The position numbers and the translations under genes are program-made. From Bactericera cockerelli (taxonomy: Eukaryota; Arthropoda; Insecta; Hemiptera; Triozidae), in NCBI GenBank assembly GCA_024516035.1, contig CM044960.1:12608818-12672817 (forward strand): a stretch of DNA of 64,000 nucleotides. Direction: 5' to 3'. The notes beneath the pieces are model-generated. The model was not told where the DNA came from. It made no database searches and saw only the letters and a list, made by a program, of their open reading frames with translations. Positions within the stretch are counted from its first letter, which is position 1; each line of letters begins with the position of its first letter. Positions 41,293 to 54,300 of the stretch are shown piece by piece.

Positions 41293-44200
41293 CTGACGGG
41301 GGGGGGGAAGAGAAAATAAGTCAGAACGTTGGATTAACGGGCCAGGCAACTTCTGAGTATACTTATAAGAGCAAATTCCTCTTGGGACCAAATTATAAAA
41401 ACAGGATTAGATTTAATCTAGGTGGAAACTATGCCTTAACTCATCCTCATTCTCTAGTGCCATTTTTAACTTTAAGCTAAGTCGTTAGCAATTGAATACA
41501 AAAAAACAAAGGAACTAAAAACTGTTGTATATTTTATGTCCATGTATTTATGTATTTATGTTGCTATAGCAACCTCAGTTGTTTATCTAGATTTCTGCCT
41601 GTTTTCCCAGTCTTCATTTCTTGTTCATAATAAAGTACTTACAATTGTATTCCCTTCTCTAATATATTATTCCTTTATTTTCCTGCATACATAATAGTAA
41701 TAATGCGTGCTACATAATAAAAGTTCACAATAGTTTGGCGACGAGGATCACAATAGTTTGGCGACGAGTGAAGAAGATTTTGTGTATGCAGATGTATCAA
41801 TTTCCAGATAAGTACTAAATATTTTCGATTCAACTTCAAATTTCAATTTCAAGATTTTCGTATTCAAATTTCAATATGGATGCAGATCAACTCAAACAAA
41901 TTTTAAAATCTTTTCAAGATCAGCAAACAGCTTTTATCAATCAACTAGTTTCACAGTTCAAGCCCAGTTCACAGTCTAATTTTTCAAGTATTGCTCCGTT
42001 TGAAAATTATGATACAGAGAGGAGGAAATTCCTAAACTACATTGAACGTTTTGAAAATTACTGTCGAATGAAAAATGTCACAGAAAAAGACAAGATCGCT
42101 CAACTACTCTGTGTGTCAATAGGTTCAGAACACTACAATAACCTAGTAGCATTCTTAGGTCCAGAGAAACCAGTAAAAAATTTAACATTGGATGAGCTTT
42201 TATCTTGTTTAAAGAAACTTCTGATTCCTAAGAAAAACATAGTTGTTTCTCAACACTATTTCCTGAATATATTTCAGAAGGAGAGTCAGAACATTGCTGA
42301 CTTCGTTTCGTCATTACAAAGAGACATTGCAGATTGTGAATTCAATGTTAAATGTGAATGTAACAAATCTAACTCAATTTCTGGTATTTTTCTCCGTGCT
42401 CAATTTATAAGAGGTCTTAGAGACGATTGGGTGCGAGAACAGATTCTCCAGTCTGATAATTTATCTTTTGAAGATGTTGTGCTCAAAGCAACAGCTCTTG
42501 AAGCGTCCAAGATACACAACCGAGAATTAAAATCTACTAATTCGATTTCTAACAACACTACTTATTATGCTAGTTCAAATGCTCATGATATCAATACAAT
42601 TTCCAACAGGAGTAGATCACGTACAAGAAAGCCCAGATCCAGTAATTCTTCAAGTTCCAGTCGTACGTCACTTACACATCACAGTCACAGTTTGAATCCC
42701 CATCATGTCAACTTCAGAGCCCTTGGTATAGAAAACTGCTGTCTCAGGTGTGGAAGAAATAATCACAAGGTATCGTCATGCAGGACGGATAGAGCCCGAC
42801 TCAAGTGTAATTTTTGTCATAAGCAAGGACACGTTGCAAAGGTATGTCTCTCTACAATGCTATCACAAAAGAAGAATTCAAACTATTCTACAAACACGGT
42901 TGATGATTACTCTCCCGTTTATAATAATAATTATTCTTCAACAAAATATGGTCTTAGTAAAGTCGACATAATTCAACCCCAAATTTTGGATTTATTTGAA
43001 GTGTCCGACTCCGACAAGTATCTCATTGATGTTTTCCTCAATGGGAAAATTCAAAGATTCGAGGTTGACTCAGGTACAAAGTTCTCATTGCTATCTCAGA
43101 ATGATTTTCAAAAATTGAATTTAAAATTACCATTAGAAAAGTCACACGTATCATTTCGCTCATACTCAGGTAATATTATTACACCCCTAGGCAAAATTAA
43201 TCTCAGAGTGGCCTATGGAGGAAAAGAAATTATTGGTGAATTATATGTTGTACCAACTGGTCATGATGCTATATTGGGTAGAGAATGGGTAAGAGAACTT
43301 GCGATCGAACTTTTAAAAATTGATTCAAATTACAAAAATAATTTTCCAACTCCTCTCTCGTGTGGAAATTCTCCTGCCGAGCTGTATCTACACAGGAAGC
43401 TGAGAATTCGTATGGATGCAATTTTCCCGTATCATCCACAGTCTTCAAACATTGTTCAAAAACCTGCCCGTTCACTATCAGTGGGGGAGAGAGTCCAGGT
43501 ACGCGTGATGAGTCAATGGCAGTTTGGTGTCGTCAAAAGAAAACTTGGTTATCGTCATTATTTGGTAACTCTTGACTCTGGTCGAACAATCAAGCGACAT
43601 ATCAATCAGCTCCATTCTACATTAGTCGAAAAGAAATCAGTGTCATTTGGACCATCACAAAGTTTCGAGATTCCAAGGTGGAATAAACCTGATCATGTTA
43701 TTCTTTCAAACCCTCAACCTAGTTGCTCATCACATGAAAGTCAACCCTCTTCAACAGCACCAGCATTGCCACCTGTTCATGTTCATCCTCCTCAAGAAGT
43801 CAGGAGATCTCAGAGGGACAGACGTCCTCCAGTCCGTTATGGTGACTATGTGGTGACATATCACTAGTGGGGGAGACTGTTGTATATTTTATGTCCATGT
43901 ATTTATGTATTTATGTTGCTATAGCAACCTCAGTTGTTTATCTAGATTTCTGCCTGTTTTCCCAGTCTTCATTTCTTGTTCATAATAAAGTACTTACAAT
44001 TGTATTCCCTTCTCTAATATATTATTCCTTTATTTTCCTGCATACATAATAGTAATAATGCGTGCTACATAATAAAAGTTCACAATAAAAACAAAGGCCA
44101 GTCCCGGGTCAATCAATGCTTTGGTCTGGTAATTTAGAGGTTGCATGAGAACTATGACAAGTTATCCTTCCATTTCAGATTTTAACATGAGAATTTTTCT

Positions 44201-45172
44201 TGGGCTAACTGCTAGAATAATGGGACTTATTAGTACTAGTCGGGCAGTATAAATAAGGCGATATTAAATATTGTTAAGTGATTGACCATAAAAGCTCATA
44301 TGTTGAGATCACCACTCAACATACATACATCTAGATGGGTGGATATCTATGTATTAAGGTTTCTTTTCTTTTTATAAAGTTACAATAATTTCTTCCTCTT
44401 TTCTGCATTTGTAATTTCTTGTAAATGTAATTTCTATAAATAAAACTACAACTCTTGTGGTGAAAAATTGTTAATAATATAAAAGCTCACCTGTAAGTCC
44501 TTGTTACACTCTATCATGGTTTCCTTGGCTGAATTGTAGAGAGCATCGCTCACATTGTTGTACATCATAGCGTTGGTGAACACAAGCAGGACACTGCGCT
44601 GGAACTGACACACCGAGCGGATGGCTCCCGATTCTATTCGCTTCTTGATACCGGCCAGGTTGGCTTGTCTGTGGACGAAGGAAAAAGTTGAAAAAAAAGT
44701 TATCATATTTGTGTTCATCACTTTCGTGATATCACAACTACTCAAACTCGCTTTACTAAATCTACGCTGAAACTGGGACTTGAACCACCGACCTCCAGGT
44801 TACTAGTCCACTGCCTTATGGATGAAGCTACTGAGGTCGGTCTGTGAACGAAGGAAAGAAAGCAAAATAGAGTTTGCCTCAGGCAATAATCACGCCCTTC
44901 GTCAATATTATTCTTGTCAATAAAGAGTTATTATTATTATAAAATATTGACAGTGTTTCGTTTCAGAAGCATAATTTAAACTTAGAAAAACATCTTTGTA
45001 GGTATAATTATTGAAAATATGTAAAAAAACTTTTAACGTAGCCATCGTGGTTGAATGAGTTGCAGGCAGGTGACCCGGGTTCCAATGTGGGCAGAGTATT
45101 GTATTTGACTCTGTACTTTGGATGTAATGAGGTCCAGTCATACCTCGTGAGGGAAAATGAGTAGTAGCTGTT

Positions 45173-45245
<73 letters not shown>

Positions 45246-45284
45246 TCACTCTCACACACACTCACTCTCACACACACACACACA

Positions 45285-45348
<64 letters not shown>

Positions 45349-48300
45349 ATCTCTCTCTTTCTCTCACTCACTCACTCACTCACTCTCTCTCACTCACTCA
45401 CTGAAGTATAGCAAGCACCACTACTCACACTCGTACGATGGCGCTGTAGTTGTTGGCCTGAGCGTCCGACACAGGCTTCATGAACACCGAGGCATGCTTG
45501 TAGGTGAGAATGGTCTGGTACACGGCGAGCAGAGTCTTCTTGGCTCGAGGATCTTGCACAGGCTTGCTTTCTTTGTCGCTGAAATGAAAATTAGAATCAT
45601 GCATATAAGCAGGCGCGGCCAGTGCTAAGGAGCTGCGGAACTGCAGCACCTCCAGAAGAAAAAGAGAAGGTTTTCTCAGGTCCCCAGCTCGTACACAATG
45701 AAAATCATCACACATTTTAGAATAATTAATGCAATATTACCTATTATGATGGGCATGGTAAACGAACTCAAACTCTTAGATACTGAAAGAGCGACTCTAT
45801 AAATCTCACTTTAGTCCGGTTTATGTGACAGCACCCCATTTTCCTTTAAATGCTATCTATATCTATCCCGACCGACCTCAGTAGCTCGATCGATAAGGCG
45901 GCGGACTTGTAACCTGGAGGTAGGTTAGAACCATTTTCCCACCGGCCGCGCCTGCATATAAGTACAGTCTAACCTGGATATAGTGGAACGGGATAGATAT
46001 AAGTTATCATATTTGTGCCAATCACCCTCGTGATATCACAACTACTCAAACTCGCTCTACTAAATCTACGCTGAAACCGGGACTTGAACCACCGACCTCC
46101 AGGTTACAAGTCCGCCGCCTTATCGATCAAGCTACTGAGGTCGGTCGGGATAGATATAGATAGCATTTAAAGAGAAGACATAGACGTGGAAACACTCACT
46201 GGAAAAAATCCATGTTGCCAAAAAATTGAGTTTTTTTCGATTTAACGTGACTTTTTGGCGCATATTTAAAAAACGAATCACTCATTCTCTTCTCTCAAAT
46301 TTTCTTACAAAATGTAGTCAGCGTGGCCGAGTGAGTTAGCGTGCTAAGCATTGCACGCATGGTGACCCGGGTTCGATACCCAGCGGCGGAGATTTTTTTT
46401 CTGATCTGTATTTGGATGTTCGAGGTCTAATCATACCTAGTGAGGAAAAATGAGTAGCTGCTTTGATGTGAGCAGTGGCGGAATGAGACAAAAACAAGAT
46501 ATTAGGGTATTAAAAGATACGAAAAGTCCTATAATTCTGAGCTAAAATTGTGGTATAATAACAGGAAGAAACACATTTATAGTCTGCCTGGGGGACTATA
46601 AACAGGGAGTAGACCAGTATTGGCTTGGTTCTGGGGGCCCTTGTCAATTATTAGCCTCCTTGTATAGACAGTGGTAGAAGTGCTGAGTTATTCCTCCACT
46701 GTCTGGCTACCATTGTTCACGATGATGCCACCCTATGATGATGAACACATTTATTTAATTACATCACGGGACTCACCTCAAGAAGGGGCTTGCTCTCCCC
46801 TCTCCCATCTTCCTCTTCCTCCCCCCAGCAGTGAGGGGGGCTTTGAACTCCTCCTGCACATCGGCCGGCAGGGACGACACGTTGCCCATGAGCGGGTCGT
46901 TGATCATGTCCAGGGTCATCTCCTGCAAGAGGCGAAAAACATTAGAACGGCCTGCTTGTCAACTTTCTCGTTTTCAATAACTGCTTGCTTGATTATTGTA
47001 AAGGCTTTCTTGCAAAGAAAAATTTCATTTAAACATAGAATTATGTTGGAAGGTGTCTTAAATGTTTGCTAAAATACATTTATTAAAATATTAAATTCAA
47101 ATCTCAAAAATGGTTTCATTACTTTAATTTATATTCAGATTTTTTTTCTTCGATAAAGTGGAGCTAACACTACTAAATATGTATGTACATTTGTACATAA
47201 TATTTTTTTAAATCATATTTGTGTTCATCACTTTCGTGATATCACAACTACTCAAACTCGCTTTACTAAATCTACGCTGAACCCGGGACTTGAACCACCG
47301 ACCTCCAGGTTACTGTTTTGTACATAATATGTATGTATATTCAACGATAGTCATACCTCAAGCAGCTCATGGGACGACTCATCTCCAGAAGAATCTTCCG
47401 ATTCGTGCAGATGTCCTGGGAAGTCTGGCTCGGATCGCAGTCTCCTTCTGATTTCACTGGAGGAGGAGGTGTCGATAATTTTACTCGAGGTGTCCAGAGA
47501 TCTGGTTGGGGTCTCGGGGGACTTTCTGGACGTCTCGGCGGGAGTTTTGTTGGTGGCGTCCGCCTTGCTGGACTCCGAAGCTCGCTTGGTGGGTGGTTCC
47601 AGGGATTTCTTACTAGACGAGGTGTCGAGGAGACTCTTGCGGGCGTTCTCTCCACCGCGACCGGCTTTCACTTCCTTGGCTGGAGACTCCTTCAGTTTAC
47701 CTGTGAAAAAACGATGGTTTTGGACTGTTGCTTTCTTTGGACGGCGTATCGAACGCCAAAGTTAACGAAAGTTCACTCGTTTTGTCGAATTTCACAGGAT
47801 GAAAACTGGTGCATGAAAGTAATCATCACATATTGAGGACCTGATCCTTTAAATTTAAGGCCAGTTTTTTTCTGAGCGCAACATTTTGTTTCGCAACGTG
47901 TCATGCTCCGCTCTCCCTTCAAAATCAGTATAAAGAAGACCGTAATTATTATAGAATGAACAATAATAATAGGTTATAATAATAATAATGAACAATAATA
48001 ATAGGTTATAATAATAACAGTGAACAATAATAATAGGTTAATGTTCAAAGCACTTTTTACCACCTAACCCTAAGAGTACGGTATGGTATATTTATTCACG
48101 ACAAGGTGTCTTTTACAAATGAATACACATAAAAATTTAAAAATATAAAAGTAAAAAAAAGAGTCTCATTATTATGTGGTCACATTGTCAATTGAATGAG
48201 TAAACCACTCAGGCCGGGTTCTACGAAAAACATCTAACCTAAAAAACACCTGAAAAACACGAATAACGTTAGTTCCAAAGGATTCGTCAAGATAGCGTTA

Positions 48301-51300
48301 GTAGAGTTTAGAGCAAAACTCTACTGGCGCTATCTTGACGAATCCTTGGGAACTAACGTTATTCGTGTTTTTCAGGTGTTTTTCGTAGAACCCGACCTCA
48401 AGGTGTTGTATCTATCTACCTGGTCCAGCAGGAGAGGGGGGCTCCTCTCGACTCTTGCTCCTCGTCTCCTTCACCGGACTACTCTCCACGTCTTTCGAGT
48501 TCCGTGGACTCCGGGGCACGGGACTCCTCGGACTGGCCGCCTCACTTTCCCCGCGGCTGCTGCTCCGTCCTCTGGTTCTCAGCTCCTTGCTCCCGAGGCT
48601 GGGACTGGCGACGGCCTCACCCTCTCCCCCCCTGCTGGTGCTTCCTCCTCGGGGTCTCAACTCCTTGCCGCCCCCCAGGCTACTAGAGGACTCGGTGCTG
48701 CGCAGGCTGCGAAGCTCCTTGCTCGGGGAACTCTGGGACTGAGAAGCGAGAAAAAAAAAGTTAGGCTTGCTGGCTTGCTTTCTTTGTCGCTGAAATGATA
48801 ATTAGAATCATACGTCTAAGCTAAGCTGTCTAGTCTAAGCTAAGCTTAGTACAGTCTAAGTTGGATATTATGGAACGGGGGACAAATAAGTTATCATATT
48901 TGTGCCAATCACCCTTGTGATATCACAACTACTCAAACTCGCTTTATTAAATCTACGCTGAAACCGGGACTTGAACCACCGCGACCTCCAGGTTACAAGT
49001 CCGCTGTCTTATCGATCAAGCTACTGAGGTCGGTAGAAGCGAGAAAATAATAATGCCATCGCCTTAATTATAATACCCCATTAGGACTAATGAGTCCCAT
49101 TATTCCAGCAGTAAGCCAAAAAAGTATTATTATGTGGTCAAAATCCCAAATGGGATATCTTGTCATGTCCCAGCTGGGTTTTGAGCCTATGACCTCTGGA
49201 TTACCAGACTAACGCCTTGACCACTGAGCTACCGGGACAGAATAGAATGAGTTTCACCTTCTACGTGGAAATACAAGGGGATGGAAACTAAATTGTCACT
49301 GCAACGGCGCGACGTTGTCAAATAGCTGGCCCCCTAATCTACTTACTAATCGAAGTGCCCAAGCTGCGTTAAAAAATAGGTATTGCTAACATTCTGACAC
49401 AGAAACTGGATTCGACCAGAGATAACTGACTACTGATTTGTTTTGGACTTGTAATAGAGAAATTGAATGTAAGTTTTCGAATATGAGAGTCAACTTTAAC
49501 TAAGGAGAGTCAACTCTACCTGGAGAATCAACTCTAACTGTACCAAGTGTAACATGTACACCACTTTGTTCATTGCTTGCAAGCCCACTCACCTCCTCTC
49601 TCAACAGGCGAGAACTCCTGGTTTCCTTGACAGGACTGGCGGGGGGCGGTAGCGTGGGCGACACAGCCTTACGCACCGGACTAGGGTCCTCACCCAGCCT
49701 GGACCTACGCCGCTCCCGAGTCTCTCCCGTGTCGGCCCTTCGGCCTGACTTACTGTCGGCTCCTCCGTTATCTGGAAATTATCAAGCTGAATATTATACA
49801 AACGCGAAAACACTAAATCATTAATGGAATAACAATTTTTTTCCGTTGATTTACTGTTTGTTGTATTTCGGAATGGCAAAAACTTGTTGAAATAATAATA
49901 ATAGTCTTTAGTGGAAGGTAACCACCAGGCGAGGTTAATGCTCAAAGCATTTTCTACCACCTAACCCTCAGAGTCTTATTATTATGTGGTCACAAACTCA
50001 AATTAATGAGGAAAAATTCGTGCACTGGGTGGGATTCGAACCAACGGATTCCTACACTACCTGGAGTACCAAACTAGCGCGTTAACCACTTGAATAATCA
50101 CATGAAATCTTCTTGTGGTCTAGATCTCTAGAGATGTACAATAACAAAGATATTTTTGATACTCAAAATGGGACGCCCGCCATGCAAGAAAAAAACTATG
50201 CAATCCATAGTTAGTCTACTTACTGTACCTCTAATACTTTTCTAAGTGGTGCAATATCATGGGTTGGATGGTAGAGATTGCCTTAGGCAATGATCCCGCC
50301 CTTTGTGATTTATGTAAATAAATTTCAATAAAGTGTTTACTACTACTACCTCTTAACAAACACTTTTATACACAATCAAATGGCTAATGACCTGTCACGT
50401 TTACGATTAATCAGTGTGTTAGTGATGCAATCCATAGTTATTGTACCTCTTGACAAACACTTTTATATAAAATCAAATGGGTAATGGCTCATCATGTTTA
50501 CGATTAATCAGTGTGTTAGTGATGCAATCCATACTTATTTACCTCTTGACAAACACTTTTATACAAAATAAAAGACTAATGGCCCATCATGTTTACGATT
50601 AATCAGTCTGTTAGTGATGCAATCCATGGTTATTGTACCTCTTGACAAACACTTTTATACACAATCAAATGGCTAATGACCTGTCATGGTTACGATTAAT
50701 CAGTCTGTTAGTGACTATGAAGTCCATAGTTAGTCTACTGATTGGGTTGGGTGGAAGAGATTGTCATAAGCAATAACCCCGCCCTTTAGTTAGGACATAT
50801 GTATTTATCTATTTCTGCCCATTTAATTGTTTACATTGATTCCATTTTTCTATTTTTTTTAATAATAATTATTTGTTTTATACATATGTATATATGTCTT
50901 TTTATCTAATAAAGCATTTAATAATAATAATACTGTACCTGCCGTCAGCTCTCGTTTAGTATCCGCCGCTGATTTCTCCGAGTCCCGTGAGGCACGCAGA
51001 CTGCGGGTTTCCTTGAGGACTAGTGGGGGAGGGTGAGACGGGGTGGGGGGGTCCTTCGGGTCCGAGGCCAGCTTGGGGATTTTCGACTTGAGGGGAGAAG
51101 TGGGCGGAACAGTGGCGGGGGTGGTCGCGGGTTCGGAACTGCTGAGTGCTGGTGCCGTCACGGTGACTGAATCTGTAGTTTGAATTCACTTGCTCAAAAA
51201 ACGCGATTTACACCCGTATTTATGAACAGCGAATTTTGTCTGAGCACTGACTCAAGCAAGGTATTGGTCAATAATATTCAAGGAAATCATGCTTCAGACC

Positions 51301-54300
51301 ATGCTCAAACGGCCTTTTTTGTTCATAAATACGACTGTTAATTGACTCAACCAACCTAAACTAAACAAATTCATGTGCTTTTTTTTTTCACCTTTTTCAA
51401 CTTAAAAACTACTTTTTTTTAGAAAGCTTTATTAGGTAGAACAAAAAATATATACAGTAGAATACAATGAAATATAAAGAAAAACAAAAAGATTAAGCAA
51501 ATATACAAGAAAAAAAAGATAATGAAGTTAATGTCCTACCTCAAGGGCGGGGTCATTGCTTATGGCAATCTCTTCCACCCAACCCTTAAGGTCGGCCATG
51601 CACCTAAATTCATTAGAAAAATCTCTGGCCCCGCTGCGCCGGTAATGTACGTATAACTATATACGTTGTATATAGTATTTTTTCTGTGTCATAGTGTCAC
51701 ACTGTTTAGTAGTTAGCACAGCAATACGAAACTCTTAATCATATCATTTGCGTAAGTAACTCATTACTTTTTTGTAATACCGCCACTGAACGTTATCGAT
51801 ACAAATAGACCCGTGCAACCGTGGCAAATTGAACAAAGGACCCATCACTCAGGCATAAAATGTGATCCACACAAAGGCATCGCCATACCTTCTGTACAAG
51901 TCGGCTTCACTTTTTCTTCTGAACTTGTCGCCATTGTCACATGAACCTCCTTGTCCTCCTCCTCTTTCACCTCCAATGCATCCAACGTTGTTGAATCCAC
52001 CTGTGGTTTCACCTAAAAATGTAGCGATAAACAAAATTTAGATTCTTGATAAAATATATATTTGGGACACTTCTACATTCAATACCTAATTAATATGAAT
52101 GTTGTAAAATTATAGACAAAGAAACAATTGTGTATGCCTCTGCCTCTGAAAGTCTATGTTTAAATCTTTTTCACCAAATGAAAATATACATTCAACATAC
52201 AACTAATTCTTACTTGACATGTTTATAGTTAATTAGTCAATGTAAGAAAAAAAAACGTTAAAAAAAGAAAGAACTAGGTATATCATTACCGGCTAGGACA
52301 ACCCAATACAGCGGAACACTATCTCGCTATGATCAAGTCCAATGGAAGTCACAACCTTCTCGTGTTTTGCACATGCGTGAATTCATTTTAAAAAAAAAGT
52401 TTCGCTGAAGTACTAGTTAGAAAGCAGAGGGGTGGTCACTAGTCTGGCTGGGGGACTATAAACAGGGAGTAGACCAGCAGTCTAGCTCGGGGGCTATAAA
52501 CAGGGAGTAGACCAGGAGTCTGACTGGGGGACTATAAACAGGAAGTAGACCAGCATTGGCTTGGTTCTGGGGACCCTTGTCAATTATTAGCCTCCTTGTA
52601 AAGACAGTGGTAGAAGTGCTGAGTCATTCCTCCACTGTCTGGCTACCATCGTTCACGATGACGCCACCCTATGATGATGATGAATTCATTTGTTGAAGAA
52701 AAAAAGTTTCGCTGAAGTACTAGTAGAAAGCAGAGGGGTGGTCACTAACCTCGTTGGACTCATGAGGTTTCGACAGGTCAGGTGGGTCCACGAGTGGTTC
52801 AGCTTTGACGAGGTTGCCTCTGGTGCTGTCCATTGCATTCTCCACAGACTGGATGATGTGTTCCTCCAAGACCACCTCTTCTTCTACTGTAGCGGGGTCG
52901 TCCAGGTCCAGAGGCAAAACCTCCTGGAATATGAGAGGAAGATAAGAAATAGGAGCTTAGTTAACTTACATTGGCAAACTGTTGGCATAATGGGACTACC
53001 TGTCTTGCGCTGACAGTCTAAATAAACACTACTTATACTTATACATTGGTGCAAATTATGTAGATTGGATAGTTGGGTTTACTCGCTGAGGTCTGTGCTG
53101 TAGCTTGCCCATCCCGTAGTATGCCTCCCCTCTGATGGGCAAGAAGTGACACAGTATTTGCCATTTAGTTGTTGGGTCAACACGAGTGCACTGGAAGGTA
53201 TACCTTACAACGAACTGTAATCAAATTTAGAATACAATTCTTTTCTCGGCTCGGAGGATCGAACCCGGGACCTTCCACATGGCAAGCGAGTACCTAACCA
53301 CTGAGCTAATCATGCGTATTGAATTGAATTGAATACTTTTATTTATTTGTACACGAATGATATTATAAACAATACATTTCATATGAGTTAAGTCTAACTT
53401 CTGAGGAGTTTTGTATTGTATTGTATTGTAACCATTCGGACACTATAGCTGGTATGCGGAGACGATTTAGTAATCCCTATATTAGGGTTCACTGTAGGGT
53501 GGTCCCGAGCTTGCTATAGGGAATACTTCGACCTTGACAATTATTTATTAAAGAAACATCTGAATGCACATGCGCACAGACGCTTTAAACAAACGTCTCT
53601 GAATAACAAAATCAGCTGAAGGAACAAATGACCCAGGCATCCCTACAGTGAGGACTCAAACCGTCAGTGTATTCATGCATAACTCCTTGGAGGAAACTTT
53701 CCTTCTCGACTGTTTTTTTAGAACGCTTTATTTTCCTATTCATGTTTCTCATTTTAATATCGGTACTGGATTGAACCTCTAATAAAGCTTCTAGTAGCAC
53801 AAAAACTGTGACTGTGGGTTAAATTTTGTTCAATTGTATTTTCATCTTTTATTTTCATAAATGCCGAACAATTTTTCTTGGAAAAAACCCACTTTTCTAT
53901 ATTATTACTCAACATTTTGTACAAACAAAACACAATACAACTACGTAAACACAAACTAATTTCAATCTTATCACTTTGTAAACTGACCGAACCTAATGAA
54001 TTAAATCTACTCAATCGAGGCGCACGGTAGTTATGTTTACATTATTTGATAACTATAATAATCGTAGAGCACTTTCAAAATACTACACTGATAATATGAA
54101 ATTTTTTGATCGCAATAAGGATGTGCACCAATTTTTTCTTTTCCGACCCGCAATCAGGATGTGGATGGTTGATCAATTACCGCAATCGGGATGTGTACCT
54201 TTCTTTTAAAAATAAAATCACCGCAATCGGGATCTACCCCTCTGCATACAACCCTATGACCACAAGACTTACGTCCGGCACGAGAGCGTCACTCTCCACA

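Larger units (their letters stand above)
41523..44087 (+). mobile_element. Ty3/gypsy-type LTR retrotransposon, pol-deleted, with identical LTRs
   Basis: Two 210-bp LTRs (41523-41732, 43878-44087) appear identical base for base and are flanked by AAAAC on both sides (41518-41522, 44088-44092). A primer-binding site follows the 5' LTR and a purine run GTGGGGGAGA precedes the 3' LTR. One unbroken 663-residue frame lies between. Reverse transcriptase, RNase H and the integrase core are absent, so it is non-autonomous. Identical LTRs mean very recent insertion. It lies in the last BRD8 intron, antisense to that gene. Confidence 0.93.

Noticed and set aside
41029..41480. Plus-strand open frames over the BRD8 terminal exon
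   Set aside because: Antisense shadows of the GC-rich, low-complexity BRD8 tail exon.
45008..45283. Minus-strand frames rich in Arg-Glu
   Set aside because: Translation of the (CT)n microsatellite.
46317..46395. tRNA-like gene (GTGGCCGAGTGAGTTAGC, GGTTCGATACCC)
   Set aside because: Head of a family F SINE continuing into the shared non-tRNA body.
54234..54272. Extension of BRD8 exon 4 past GTAAGT in the open frame
   Set aside because: A consensus donor at 54272-54267 and correct phase with exon 5 end the exon at 54273.
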